From positions 62,001 through 126,000 of the forward strand of contig NZ_SNXE01000007.1 in assembly GCF_004362405.1 (NCBI RefSeq): a stretch of DNA of 64,000 bases. Direction: 5' to 3'. The DNA is from Roseateles asaccharophilus. GTDB taxonomy: Bacteria > Pseudomonadota > Gammaproteobacteria > Burkholderiales > Burkholderiaceae_C. Numbering within the stretch: position 1 is the stretch's first letter; each line of letters opens with the position of its first letter. The position numbers and the translations under genes were made by a program. Below the pieces are notes generated by a model. The model was not told where the DNA came from and ran no database searches. It worked only from the letters and a program-made list of their open reading frames with translations. Positions 26,747-36,042 of this stretch are shown piece after piece.

Positions 26747-27727
26747 TCAGGCTTTGACGCGCGCGGCAGCGGGCGCACGCGCGACCAGGCCCCGCGCGAC
26801 CTCGCGCACCTGCTCGCGCAACCAGCGCTGGGCGGCATGGCCATGGCTGCGCTCGTGCCAGAGCTGGTAATAGGCCATGGGGGGAAAGCTCACGGGACAG
26901 CGCACGATGCGCACCGGCAGCCGGTCCAGATAGCGGCTGCAGAAGAGCCGGCCCGTGGTCAGCACCAGCAGGCTGCGGGCCACCATTTCGGGCAGCTGAC
27001 CAAAGTGCGCGCTGCGCACGGCGATCTGCCGGCTCAGGCCCAGCTGGGCCAGATGCTGGTCGATCACGCCGGGTTGGCCGGGCGACAGCGGCATGGGCGC
27101 CAGATGCTGGCAGTCCAGCCAGCGCTCCACACTGAGGCTGCGCGACTTGGCCAGGGGGTGGTTCTCGGCCACCAGGCAGACCACCTCGTCGGACAAGAGG
27201 CGGCCCAGATGCAGCTCCTCCGGCGGCTCCAGCCAGTTGCCGATCACCAGATCCACCTCGCCCCGGGCCAGGCTGGCGCGGTAGTCGTACTCGGCCGAGA
27301 GCGGCTGCAGGTCCAGCTGCACAGCCGGCGCCAGGCGCTGCAGATGCGCCACCAGCTCGGGCAGGAAGAGCGGGTCCAGATAGTCGCTGGCGGCCAGGCG
27401 AAAGCTCAGGCGCGCCGTGGCCGGCTCGAAGCCGGCCCCGCGACCGGCGCGCTGGCGCTCGCCGAACAGGGTCTCGGCCTCGCGCAGCAGGGCCGCGGCC
27501 GGGGCCAGCAGCTCCAGGGCCGTGGCCGTGGGCGTCATGCCGCCGGCACCGCGCACCAGCAGGGCGTCGCCCGTGAGCTCGCGCAGCCGCCGCAGCTGGG
27601 CGCTGACGGCGGGCTGGCTGCTCTGGAGCCGCAGGGCGGCCCGGGAAACGCTGCGTTCGCTGATCACGGTGTGCAGAACCCGCACGAGTTGAAGCTCGAT
27701 CTTGTCGAAGAGCGCCCGGCCACTCAT
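26747..27727 (-). CDS. LysR-type transcriptional regulator of the purine locus
   Basis: A 326-residue LTTR. The winged helix-turn-helix spans about residues 10-70 (SVSRAALRLQSSQPAVSAQLRRLRELTGDALLVR), followed by a substrate-binding domain. It is divergent from xdhA across about 140 bases containing nested dyads, and is directly upstream of guaD on the same strand. It is therefore a good candidate to control both xdhAB and guaD-ABC; the effector (a purine or urate) is inference. Start ATG at 27727. Confidence 0.92.
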   Translation of the reverse strand: MSGRALFDKIELQLVRVLHTVISERSVSRAALRLQSSQPAVSAQLRRLRELTGDALLVRGAGGMTPTATALELLAPAAALLREAETLFGERQRAGRGAGFEPATARLSFRLAASDYLDPLFLPELVAHLQRLAPAVQLDLQPLSAEYDYRASLARGEVDLVIGNWLEPPEELHLGRLLSDEVVCLVAENHPLAKSRSLSVERWLDCQHLAPMPLSPGQPGVIDQHLAQLGLSRQIAVRSAHFGQLPEMVARSLLVLTTGRLFCSRYLDRLPVRIVRCPVSFPPMAYYQLWHERSHGHAAQRWLREQVREVARGLVARAPAAARVKA

Positions 27728-27747
27728 ATCGTTTCCTTGATACCTAC

Positions 27748-27763
27748 TATGCTTGAACGCATA
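27748..27763. promoter_or_regulatory. candidate LysR operator between lysR and xdhA
   Basis: The dyad TATGC-TTGAAC-GCATA fits the LTTR pattern (T-N11-A with inverted symmetry). It is nested in an outer inverted repeat TTTCCT (27732-27737) / AGGAAA (27771-27776) with almost the same centre. It starts 21 bases upstream of the lysR ATG. Confidence 0.6.
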
Positions 27764-27869
27764 TATTCCCAGGAAAGCAAGTTGCTAAGGTGCGGGATTG
27801 TCCCGAGACTGTCATCGCCACAGCCGCCCCGCACGCCGCCCAATGCCGCCCAGTTCCGTCCACGCCGCC

Positions 27870-29408
27870 ATGACGCCCAGCAGCCGCCCCATCCGCTTCT
27901 TCCACCGCGGCGAGATCCGCGAGGTCCAGCACCTGCCCACCACCACCACGGTGCTGCAGTACCTGCGCGAGCACGCGCATTGCAGCGGCAGCAAGGAGGG
28001 TTGCGCCGAGGGCGATTGCGGCGCCTGCACCGTGCTCGTGGGATCGCTGGACGCGAGCGGCGAGCGGCTGGCGCTGCGCAATGTCAATGCCTGCATCCAG
28101 TTCCTGCCCACACTGGACGGCCAGGCGCTCTTCACCGTCGAGGATCTGGGCGGCGCCCAGGATCTGGGCCCGGTGCAACAGGCCCTGGTGGACTGTCATG
28201 GCTCGCAATGCGGTTTCTGCACCCCCGGCTTTGCCATGAGCCTGCAGGCCAGCTATGAGCGCCACTGCCAGGCCGGCACCCGGCCCAGCCGCCAGGCGCT
28301 GGCCGACGATCTGGCCGGCAACCTCTGCCGCTGCACCGGCTACCGGCCCATCCTGGACGCCGGCCAGCGCATGTTCGAGATCCAGCCCGCGCGCCGTCTG
28401 GATCTGGCCCCCGCCACCGCCGCCCTGCAGCAGTTCCGCGCCGACCCGCCCCTGCACTACCAGGCCGCCAGCCCCGCCTTTGGCGGCCGGCTGGACCGCT
28501 TCGATGCGCCGCGCAGCCTGGAGGACTTCGCTGCCCTGCGCGAGACCCGGCCCCAGGCCCGGCTGCTGGCCGGCGCCACCGACATCGGCCTGTGGGTCAA
28601 CAAGCAGTTCCGCGATGTGGGTGATCTGCTCTACATCGGCACGGTGGAGGCACTCAAGCACATCGAAAGCACCACGCTGGCGGACGGCCGCCCGGCCCTG
28701 CGCATCGGCGCCGCGGCCTCGCTGGAGGCCGCCTGGGGCGCGCTGACCGAGGCCGTGCCGGCCCTGCGCGAACTCTGGCTGCGCTTTGCCTCGCCCCCGG
28801 TGCGCCTGGCCGGCACCCTGGGCGGCAATATCGCCAATGGCAGCCCCATCGGCGATGGCGCGCCGGCCCTGATCGCCCTGGGCACCGAGCTGCTGCTGCG
28901 CCGCGGCGCCCAGCAGCGCCGCCTGCCCCTGCAGGACTTCTACCTGGACTACATGAAGAACGCGCTGCAGCCCGGCGAGTTCCTGGAGGCCCTGCTGGTA
29001 CCGCTGCCCGGGCCCGACACGGTGCTGCGCGCCTACAAGATCTCCAAGCGCTATGACAGCGATATCTCCGCCGTCTGCGCGGTGCTGAGCCTGGATCTGG
29101 AAGGCGACACGGTGCGCGAGGCCCGCCTGGCCTTCGGCGGCATGGCCGCCATCGTCAAGCGCGCCGCCGCGGCCGAGGCCGCGCTGCGCGGCCAGGCCTG
29201 GAGCGAGGCCAGCGCCCAGGCCGCCGCTGCGGCCCTGGGCCAGGACTTCCAGCCCATGACGGATCTGCGCGCCAGTGCCGACTACCGCCTGCAGGTGGCC
29301 CGCAATCTCATCACCCGCTTCTGGCTGGAAACCCGGCCCGACAACCCGCTGCCGGCCGGCGCCACCAGCGTCTGGCAGGCCGCCCAACACGGGAGCCTCA
29401 GCGCATGA
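27870..29408 (+). CDS. xdhA: xanthine dehydrogenase small subunit (Fe-S and FAD)
   Basis: A 512-residue subunit of the bacterial two-subunit XDH, which passes electrons from the Mo centre to NAD+. An N-terminal [2Fe-2S] ferredoxin domain has Cys45, 50, 53 and 73; a second [2Fe-2S] domain has CGFCTPGF and CRCTGYRP. An FAD domain follows (LAGATDIGLWVNKQ, GGNIANGSPIGDGAPALIAL). The start is uncertain: ATG at 27870 gives the usual SRPIRFF N-terminus; ATG at 27843 is possible, and neither has a clear ribosome site. Its stop overlaps the xdhB ATG. Confidence 0.94.
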   Translation: MTPSSRPIRFFHRGEIREVQHLPTTTTVLQYLREHAHCSGSKEGCAEGDCGACTVLVGSLDASGERLALRNVNACIQFLPTLDGQALFTVEDLGGAQDLGPVQQALVDCHGSQCGFCTPGFAMSLQASYERHCQAGTRPSRQALADDLAGNLCRCTGYRPILDAGQRMFEIQPARRLDLAPATAALQQFRADPPLHYQAASPAFGGRLDRFDAPRSLEDFAALRETRPQARLLAGATDIGLWVNKQFRDVGDLLYIGTVEALKHIESTTLADGRPALRIGAAASLEAAWGALTEAVPALRELWLRFASPPVRLAGTLGGNIANGSPIGDGAPALIALGTELLLRRGAQQRRLPLQDFYLDYMKNALQPGEFLEALLVPLPGPDTVLRAYKISKRYDSDISAVCAVLSLDLEGDTVREARLAFGGMAAIVKRAAAAEAALRGQAWSEASAQAAAAALGQDFQPMTDLRASADYRLQVARNLITRFWLETRPDNPLPAGATSVWQAAQHGSLSA

Positions 29409-31729
29409 ACAAGCCCAGCGATCTGCCCCAGGCCGCCCTGGCCCAGGTGGGCGTGAGCCGGCCGCATGAGTCGGCCGCCCTGCATGTCAGCGGCGAGGCC
29501 CGCTACACCGACGACATCCCCGAGGCCCAGGGCACCCTGCATGCGGCCCTGGGCCTCTCGCCCCTGGCCCATGGCCGCCTGCTGGGCGTGGACCTGGAGC
29601 TGCTGCGCCGCCAGCCCGGCGTGGTGGCCGTGCTCACCGCCGCCGATCTGCCCGGCGAGAACAACTGCGGCCCCCTGGTGCACGACGACCCCATCCTGGC
29701 CGATGGCGAACTCAGGTACCTGGGCCAACCGGTGTTCGCGGTGATCGCCACCGATCGCGAGCTGGCGCGGCGCGCCTGCGCGCTCGCCAAGCAAGCCATC
29801 CGGGCCGAACCCCTGCCCCCCATCCTGACGGCGCGCGAGGCCCATGCCGCGGGCCAGTATGTGGTGCCGCCCATGCATCTCACGCGCGGCGAGCCCGCCG
29901 CGGCCCTGGCGAGCGCGCCGCAGCGCCTGGAGGGCGAATGGTCGGTGGGCGGCCAGGAGCAGTTCTATCTGGAAGGCCAGATCTCCTACGCCCTGCCCCA
30001 GGAGGGACAGAGCCTGCTGCTGCACTGCTCCACCCAGCATCCCAGCGAGATGCAGCAGCTCGTGGCCCATGCCCTGGGCTGGAGCGCGCACCAGGTGCAG
30101 GTGCAGTGCCGGCGCATGGGTGGGGGCTTTGGCGGCAAGGAGTCGCAGTCGGCCCTGTTCGCCTGCGTGGCGGCGGTGGCGGCCATGCGCCTGGGCCGGC
30201 CGGTCAAGCTGCGCCTGGACCGCGATGACGACTTCCTGATCACCGGCCGGCGCCACGGCTTTGACTACCGTTGGCAGGTGGGCTTTGACGAGCAGGGCCA
30301 TATCCTGGCCGCCGAGATCGAGCTGATCTCCAACTGCGGGCACAGCGCCGACCTCTCCGCCCCCGTGATGGCCCGGGCCCTGTGCCATTTCGACAATGCC
30401 TACTGGCTGCCCCATGTGGCCATGCATGGCTTTTGCGCCCGCACCAACACCCAGAGCAATACCGCCTTCCGCGGCTTTGGCGGCCCGCAGGGCGCCCTGG
30501 CCATCGAGATGATCCTGGACTCGGTGGCGCGCCGCCTGGGCCTGGACCCGCTCCTGGTGCGCCAGCGCAATTTCTACCGCAGCGAGGGCGGCCGGGATGT
30601 GACGCCTTATGGCCAGCAGGTCGAGGACAACATCCTCGAACCCCTGACCCAGCGCCTGATCGCGCAGTCCGACTACTGGCAGCGCCGCGCCGCCATCCAG
30701 GCCTTCAACGCCACGAGTCCCGTGCTCAAGAAGGGCCTGGCGCTGACACCGCTGAAGTTCGGCATCTCCTTCAATGTGGTGCATCTGAACCAGGCCGGCG
30801 CCCTGGTCCACATCTACACCGATGGCTCGGTGCTGGTGAACCACGGCGGCACCGAGATGGGTCAGGGCCTGAACACCAAGGTGGCCCAGGTCGTGGCGCA
30901 TGAGCTGGGCGTGGATCTGGGCCGGGTGCGCGCCAGCGCCACCGACACGAGCAAGGTGGCCAACACCTCGGCCACGGCCGCCTCCACCGGCGCCGACCTC
31001 AATGGCAAGGCCGCCCAGGACGCCGCCCGGCGCATCAAGACCCGGCTCATGCCCCTGGCCGCGCGCCTGCTGGGCTGCACCGAGAGCGAGCTGTGTTTTG
31101 CCGGCGGCCGGGTGGCCGGCGGCGGGCGCGAGATCGGCTTTGCCGAGCTGGTGTCCAAGGCCTATCTGGAACGCTTCCAGCTCTGGAGCGAGGGCTTCTA
31201 CGCCACGCCGGGCCTGCACTGGGACCGCAGCCGCCTGCAGGGCCGGCCCTTCTACTACTACGCCTATGGCGCGGCCGTGGCCGAGGTACTGGTGGACACG
31301 CTCAGCGGCGAGAGCCGGGTCTTGCGCGCCGATGTGCTGCACGATGTGGGCCAGTCCCTGAACCCGGCCCTGGACATCGGCCAGGTCGAGGGCGCCTTTG
31401 TGCAGGGCATGGGCTGGCTGACCATGGAAGAGCTGAAGTGGCACCCGCAGACCGGCCTGCTGCTCACCCACGCGCCCAGCACCTACAAGATCCCCACGGC
31501 CAATGACATGCCGCTGGACTTCCGCGTGGCGCTCTTCGATGCGCCCAACCGCGAGGACAGCATCCACCGCAGCAAGGCGGTGGGCGAGCCGCCCCTGCTG
31601 CTGCCCTTCTCGGTGCTGCTGGCCATCAAGGACGCGGTGGCGGCCACCGGCCCGGTGCGCTGGGATCCGCCACTCAGGGCCCCGGCCACAGCCGAGGCGG
31701 TGCTGCGCGCCCTCCTCAGCCGCCCCTGA
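29405..31729 (+). CDS. xdhB: xanthine dehydrogenase large subunit (molybdopterin)
   Basis: A 774-residue Mo-cofactor subunit that hydroxylates hypoxanthine/xanthine to urate. Key motifs: GGGFGGKESQ, FRGFGGPQG with the substrate Arg, GGTEMGQG, and GEPPLLLPFSV with the catalytic Glu near the C-terminus. The XdhAB arrangement equals Rhodobacter capsulatus XDH. The maturation gene xdhC, normally next, is missing: the following gene is an unrelated protease on the other strand, 9 bases away. Confidence 0.96.
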   Translation: MNKPSDLPQAALAQVGVSRPHESAALHVSGEARYTDDIPEAQGTLHAALGLSPLAHGRLLGVDLELLRRQPGVVAVLTAADLPGENNCGPLVHDDPILADGELRYLGQPVFAVIATDRELARRACALAKQAIRAEPLPPILTAREAHAAGQYVVPPMHLTRGEPAAALASAPQRLEGEWSVGGQEQFYLEGQISYALPQEGQSLLLHCSTQHPSEMQQLVAHALGWSAHQVQVQCRRMGGGFGGKESQSALFACVAAVAAMRLGRPVKLRLDRDDDFLITGRRHGFDYRWQVGFDEQGHILAAEIELISNCGHSADLSAPVMARALCHFDNAYWLPHVAMHGFCARTNTQSNTAFRGFGGPQGALAIEMILDSVARRLGLDPLLVRQRNFYRSEGGRDVTPYGQQVEDNILEPLTQRLIAQSDYWQRRAAIQAFNATSPVLKKGLALTPLKFGISFNVVHLNQAGALVHIYTDGSVLVNHGGTEMGQGLNTKVAQVVAHELGVDLGRVRASATDTSKVANTSATAASTGADLNGKAAQDAARRIKTRLMPLAARLLGCTESELCFAGGRVAGGGREIGFAELVSKAYLERFQLWSEGFYATPGLHWDRSRLQGRPFYYYAYGAAVAEVLVDTLSGESRVLRADVLHDVGQSLNPALDIGQVEGAFVQGMGWLTMEELKWHPQTGLLLTHAPSTYKIPTANDMPLDFRVALFDAPNREDSIHRSKAVGEPPLLLPFSVLLAIKDAVAATGPVRWDPPLRAPATAEAVLRALLSRP

Positions 31730-31738
31730 GGGCGGATT

Positions 31739-33616
31739 TCAGCGCCGCTGCACCAGCGCCAGCAGGTGCAGGGTCTGCTCCACGCGGGCGCGCTCCACCT
31801 CGTGATCCACCAGCACCACCCGCGCCCGCCCCGGCAGATCCAGGGCCGCCTCGATGCGCCGAGCCAGCTCCGCGGCGCTGCCCGCCCCCACGCCGGGACG
31901 GCATTGCAGCCAGAGCGTGTAATGGGCCCCGGGGGGTTGGGTCACGATGTCCTGCGCCCCCAGCCAGGCGGCGCGCACATCGCGCTCACGCAGCAGCAAG
32001 GTCCTGAGCCGGCGCAGGCCGTCCTCATCCAGCGCCAGGGGCACGCTGCGCTCCCAGCAGGGCGTGGCGGCAAACTGCGCCCAGGCCTGCTGCTCCATGG
32101 CCTCTGCACGGGCATAGCGCTCACGCCACAAGGGTCTCAATCGGGCAAGCATGGCGGGGTCGCTGCATCGATCCATCCACTGCCGCGCCAGGCAGGCCGC
32201 ACGCCAGGCCTGGCCGGGATGCTCCTGGTAGAGCCGCTCCAGCCAGTCGGCCACCCGTTCCTGCGGCGTGCCCAGCGGCGCGTGATGCGTGAGCAGGCTC
32301 AGCAAGACCTGCTCATGCCGCGGTGAGAGCTGCAGCGCACGCTCCAGCACCGGGCTGGGGTCCCGCTCGCTCAGGGCCTTGAGTCCGGCGGCCCATCGCA
32401 GCAGATCCTCGACCCCCAGCATGTCGTTGACGGTGGCTCGCGCCTGGAAGGCACGCACATCGGCGTGGAGCGCACGCAGTTGCTCGCCATGGCGCTGCCA
32501 GTCCTGCCGGTGCTGCTGCCACCACCGTGCATCGAGTTCCGCACCGATGCGCTCGCGTGCCCGCCCCAGCAAGGTGAGCGCACTGCGCGTGGAACTCGGC
32601 GCCAGGCTGGTGGCCCGCTGCTTGAGGGCGGCCAGGCGATCCTTGAGCACCGGATGGGTGTCGCTGGGGTCGGCCGGCGCGCGCAAGACCTGGCGCAAGG
32701 CCTGCTGCAGACGCTCGGGCTCGCTCAGATGCAGCAAGGTGCTGGCCATCTGCGCATGCGGTGCCGCAGGCGCACCACCCTGTCGCAGGCGGGCCAGTCG
32801 CCACCAGTGGCGCCAGAAATGCTCTTCATAGAGCCGGCTCTTGACCGCCACCTCCTGCAAGGTCTGGCCGAAAAGCTCGGCACCGAAGATGCGCGCCGCC
32901 ACACGGTCGGCCGCATACTCGTCCTCGCGGGCCAGCGCAAAGCTCATGGCATCGAAGCGCGGCGCATACCAGCGCACAAAACCCGCCAGCAGCCAGGCCA
33001 TGGGCGAGGCATCGTCTTGATAACGCGCCAGCAGGCGCGACCAGGCGGCACGGCTGCGGTAGATCCAGGCCGAGAGCTGGCCATGAGACTCGCGCAGATG
33101 TCCGTATTCATGCGCCAGGACGGCGAAGACGCGGCGCGGCTCCATGGCCGCCAGCAAGGGCCAGCCGATGAGCAGGTAGTTGCGGTGGCGCAGACCCATG
33201 CACAGCGGACGCTGCACGATGGCGGCATTGAAGTCCTCGGTGATCAGCACCGCGTGCAGCGGGGGGCCCTTGATCTTGTCGCGTATGCGCTCCAGGCCCT
33301 CGAAGAGCTCGGGCGCCTCCTCGGCCGTGAGCCGCTGGCCCTCGGGCTCCCTGAAAGGCACCCGCAGACCGCTGACCGTGGCCCACAGCAGACCCAGACA
33401 GGCCAGCCCCGGGCCCAGCATCCAGCCTCGGAACTCCCCCTGGATCAGCGACCCGGCCAGCCAGAGCAGCCCGCCCAAGGCCAGCAAGCCCAGCAGGCCG
33501 ATCAGGGCATAACCCAGCAATGCGAACGCCAGCACACGGCGGCGGTAAGCCTGTGGCTGATCCTGGCTGGCCTGCTCGTGCAGGCGCACCCTGTGTACAT
33601 AGTCGGTGTATTGCAA
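31739..33616 (-). CDS. M48-family membrane metalloprotease
   Basis: A 625-residue protein. Two transmembrane helices near the N-terminus (about 30-80) are followed by an M48 peptidase domain with zinc motif HEYGH (His169, His173) and EDEYAADRVAA with the third ligand Glu. A long C-terminal region (about 330-625), mainly helical, has no motif I recognise. The start is a TTG at 33616, chosen because GGAGG lies 7 bases upstream; no ATG fits. Membrane M48 proteases handle misfolded or oxidised membrane proteins, but the role here is unknown. Confidence 0.85.
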   Translation of the reverse strand: MQYTDYVHRVRLHEQASQDQPQAYRRRVLAFALLGYALIGLLGLLALGGLLWLAGSLIQGEFRGWMLGPGLACLGLLWATVSGLRVPFREPEGQRLTAEEAPELFEGLERIRDKIKGPPLHAVLITEDFNAAIVQRPLCMGLRHRNYLLIGWPLLAAMEPRRVFAVLAHEYGHLRESHGQLSAWIYRSRAAWSRLLARYQDDASPMAWLLAGFVRWYAPRFDAMSFALAREDEYAADRVAARIFGAELFGQTLQEVAVKSRLYEEHFWRHWWRLARLRQGGAPAAPHAQMASTLLHLSEPERLQQALRQVLRAPADPSDTHPVLKDRLAALKQRATSLAPSSTRSALTLLGRARERIGAELDARWWQQHRQDWQRHGEQLRALHADVRAFQARATVNDMLGVEDLLRWAAGLKALSERDPSPVLERALQLSPRHEQVLLSLLTHHAPLGTPQERVADWLERLYQEHPGQAWRAACLARQWMDRCSDPAMLARLRPLWRERYARAEAMEQQAWAQFAATPCWERSVPLALDEDGLRRLRTLLLRERDVRAAWLGAQDIVTQPPGAHYTLWLQCRPGVGAGSAAELARRIEAALDLPGRARVVLVDHEVERARVEQTLHLLALVQRR

Positions 33617-33763
33617 GCGCCTTCCTCCGCGGCGCCGCCTCCCGCCAGCCCGCAAAAGGGCGTATTTTCGGGGCGCGGCCGGCCAAAGGCGACCGGATCG
33701 GGCTTGAAGCTGTTACAGGCCGTGAATTAAGGCGCGCAGGCCCGGCGACCGGGCGGCGTCGGT

Positions 33764-34516
33764 TCAGGCTTCGCGCGCCAGGTCGCGCAGACCGGCCAAG
33801 TCCAGCAGCTGGACGGTATAGCCCGCCACGGCAATCAGCCCCTTCTCCTTGAGCTGCCGCATCATGCGAGACAGGGTCTCGGGCGTGATGGCCAGCTGGG
33901 CAGCGATATCGCGCTTGCGCTCGGCCAGACGCAGCTGAGGGCGCCCTTCGGACTGCTGCAGCAGCCAGGCCACCAGACGCTTCTCGGCATCCTTGTGCAT
34001 CAGATCATGGGTGGCGGCGGACAGGGCACGCACCGTCTGCGCCATGGCCACCAGCACGCGTTCCTGCAACTGCGGCTGGCGCAGCATGAGCTGGCGCATG
34101 GCGGGCAGCGGTAACTCCACCACACGGACCGGGCCCAGGGCCTGGGCATCCTGGTCATGGCCCTCCATCAGCCAGGCACTGGCGAGATCCACCCAGGCCG
34201 GCCCACGCAGGGTGCGCTCCAGCTGGAAGCTGCCGTCCTCGCGCTGCTGCCCCAGGCCCACCGTGCCCTCCAGCACGGCGACCAAGCCGCGCGCCGCATC
34301 GCTGCGGCTGAACACGCGGGCGCCAGCCGCCAAGTCCCGCGGCTCCGCCATGAGCTGCAGGGCGGCCAGAACCTCGGAACTCGGGCGAGCGCCGCCCAGC
34401 AGGGTTTGCCAGCGCTCTGCCAGCGCCCCTTGCTCGATACCCGGCAGACCCGACAGCCCCGAGGGCGGCAGGACGGGCGGTGCATAGGCATGCAGACTTT
34501 GCAGCGATGAACTCAC
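33764..34516 (-). CDS. Crp/Fnr-family regulator lacking Fe-S cysteines
   Basis: A 250-residue regulator with a cyclic-nucleotide-binding-like beta-roll (about 45-150), a long dimer helix and a C-terminal winged helix (RKRDIAAQLAITPETLSRMMRQLKEKGLI). The N-terminal Cys cluster of FNR is absent, and no Cys is visible in the protein. The helix-turn-helix contacts (E-T-x-S-R) match FNR/CRP-type TTGAT-like half sites. Signal unknown. It stands alone between the M48 protease and the glycerate kinase. Confidence 0.88.
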   Translation of the reverse strand: MSSSLQSLHAYAPPVLPPSGLSGLPGIEQGALAERWQTLLGGARPSSEVLAALQLMAEPRDLAAGARVFSRSDAARGLVAVLEGTVGLGQQREDGSFQLERTLRGPAWVDLASAWLMEGHDQDAQALGPVRVVELPLPAMRQLMLRQPQLQERVLVAMAQTVRALSAATHDLMHKDAEKRLVAWLLQQSEGRPQLRLAERKRDIAAQLAITPETLSRMMRQLKEKGLIAVAGYTVQLLDLAGLRDLAREA

Positions 34517-34666
34517 GACGCGAGGGGCTCAAGGCGCTGGGGGTGGAACATGTGCGCAATGTGCGCCAAGCCCGCAGCCGGGGCCTTGCGCTGGGTCAAA
34601 ACTCCGGCCCGCCTTGAAGCCCCTCCCCCGATACCAGGGACAAGCGGAGCGCTTGTCTCCAGCCCC

Positions 34667-35968
34667 CTACACGATCAAGAACGCCCGGAAGTCGTTGACA
34701 TTGGTGAAGGTCGGGCCGGGCGAGACCAGATCGCCCAGGGGCGCGAAGAAGCCATAGGCGTTATGGGCCTCCAGCTCGCGCTGCGCACTCAGCCCCAAGG
34801 CGGCCGCACGCGCCAGGGTGTCGGGCGTGAGCAGGGCGCCGGCATTGTCTTCCACCCCGTCGATGCCGTCGGTATCGGCGGCCAAGCCATACACCCCCGG
34901 CTCGCGCTGCAAGGCAATCGCGGCGCCCAGCAGAAACTCGGTGGCCCGGCCTCCGCGACCACCTCGGGTGCGCAGCGTGACCGTGGTCTCGCCCCCCGAA
35001 AGCAGCACGCAGGGCTTGCGAAAGGGTGCATCACGTCGGGCCACGGCACGCGCCAGCGCGGCGTGCACGCGCCCGACTTCGCGCGACTCGCCCTCGATGG
35101 CGTCACTCAGGATATGAGCCTCCAGACCCAGCTCACGGGCGGCCCGGGCCGCGGCCTCCAGGCTCTGCTGGGGCGTGGCCAGCATGCGGAACTCATGCCC
35201 AGCCAGGCGCGGATCGCCCGACTTGGGCGTCTCGAATGCCCCAGACTCCAGACCGGCCTGCGCCACCGGCGGCAGGTTCAGCCCATAGCGACGGCAGATG
35301 GCCAGGGCGTCCGCGCAGCTGCTGGGATCGGCCAGCGTGGGCCCCGAGGCGATGACGGCCGGATCGTCACCGGGCACATCGCTGATGGCCAGGGTCAGCA
35401 CGCGCGCCGGCCCACAGGCCAGGGCGAGCCGGCCGCCCTTGATGGCCGAGAGATGCTTGCGCACGCAGTTCATCTCCTCGATGGAGGCGCCGCTGCGCAG
35501 CAGCTCGCGGTTGATGTCCTGCTTGTGCTGCAGGCTGAGTCCGGCGGCCGGCAGGCTCAGCAGGGACGAGCCACCGCCTGAGATCAGGCACAGCACCAGG
35601 TCATCCGGCCCCAGCCCCTGGCACAGGGCCAGCATGTCCTGAGCGGCCTGCTGGCCCGCGGCATCCGGCACCGGGTGGGCCGCTTCCACGACTCGCAGGC
35701 GCCGCGGCCGGTAGCCCGGCGGCACATGGCCGTAACGTGTGACCAGCAGACCCGATAGCGGAGCCTGCTCGGGCCATGCAGCCTCCAGGGCCTGGGCCAT
35801 GGCGCCGGCCGCCTTGCCTGCCCCCAGCACCAGGGTGCGCCCCCGGCGGGGCGGATCGGGTAGCTGAGCTGCCAGAATGTTCAGCGGCAAGGCCTGCGCC
35901 ACGGCCACCTCAAACAGATGTCGCAGGAGCGCTCGGGGATCGGCGCGCCAAGAAGATGCTGTAGACAT
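34667..35968 (-). CDS. glycerate 2-kinase (GckA/TtuD, MOFRL family)
   Basis: A 433-residue class II glycerate kinase. N-terminal DUF4147 motifs GAGKAAGAMAQALE and CLISGGGSSLL, and C-terminal MOFRL motifs LSGGETTVT, DTDGIDG and TFTNVNDFRAFLI, are clear. The enzyme phosphorylates D-glycerate to 2-phosphoglycerate in tartronate/glyoxylate metabolism; homologues are often misannotated as hydroxypyruvate reductase. In purine-degrading bacteria it consumes glycerate from glyoxylate, so a link to the purine locus is possible but is inference. ATG at 35968 was chosen over an upstream non-ATG. Confidence 0.9.
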   Translation of the reverse strand: MSTASSWRADPRALLRHLFEVAVAQALPLNILAAQLPDPPRRGRTLVLGAGKAAGAMAQALEAAWPEQAPLSGLLVTRYGHVPPGYRPRRLRVVEAAHPVPDAAGQQAAQDMLALCQGLGPDDLVLCLISGGGSSLLSLPAAGLSLQHKQDINRELLRSGASIEEMNCVRKHLSAIKGGRLALACGPARVLTLAISDVPGDDPAVIASGPTLADPSSCADALAICRRYGLNLPPVAQAGLESGAFETPKSGDPRLAGHEFRMLATPQQSLEAAARAARELGLEAHILSDAIEGESREVGRVHAALARAVARRDAPFRKPCVLLSGGETTVTLRTRGGRGGRATEFLLGAAIALQREPGVYGLAADTDGIDGVEDNAGALLTPDTLARAAALGLSAQRELEAHNAYGFFAPLGDLVSPGPTFTNVNDFRAFLIV

Positions 35969-36042
35969 CGGCGGATTATGCGCAGCCGGTCCACCAAACA
36001 CAGGCCCAGCGCGTTGACAGGCGCACAGCTCAGGGAAGCCTT

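Noticed and set aside
33764-34516. Oxygen sensor FNR/Anr
   Set aside because: The N-terminal cysteine cluster is missing, so only a general Crp/Fnr call is supported.
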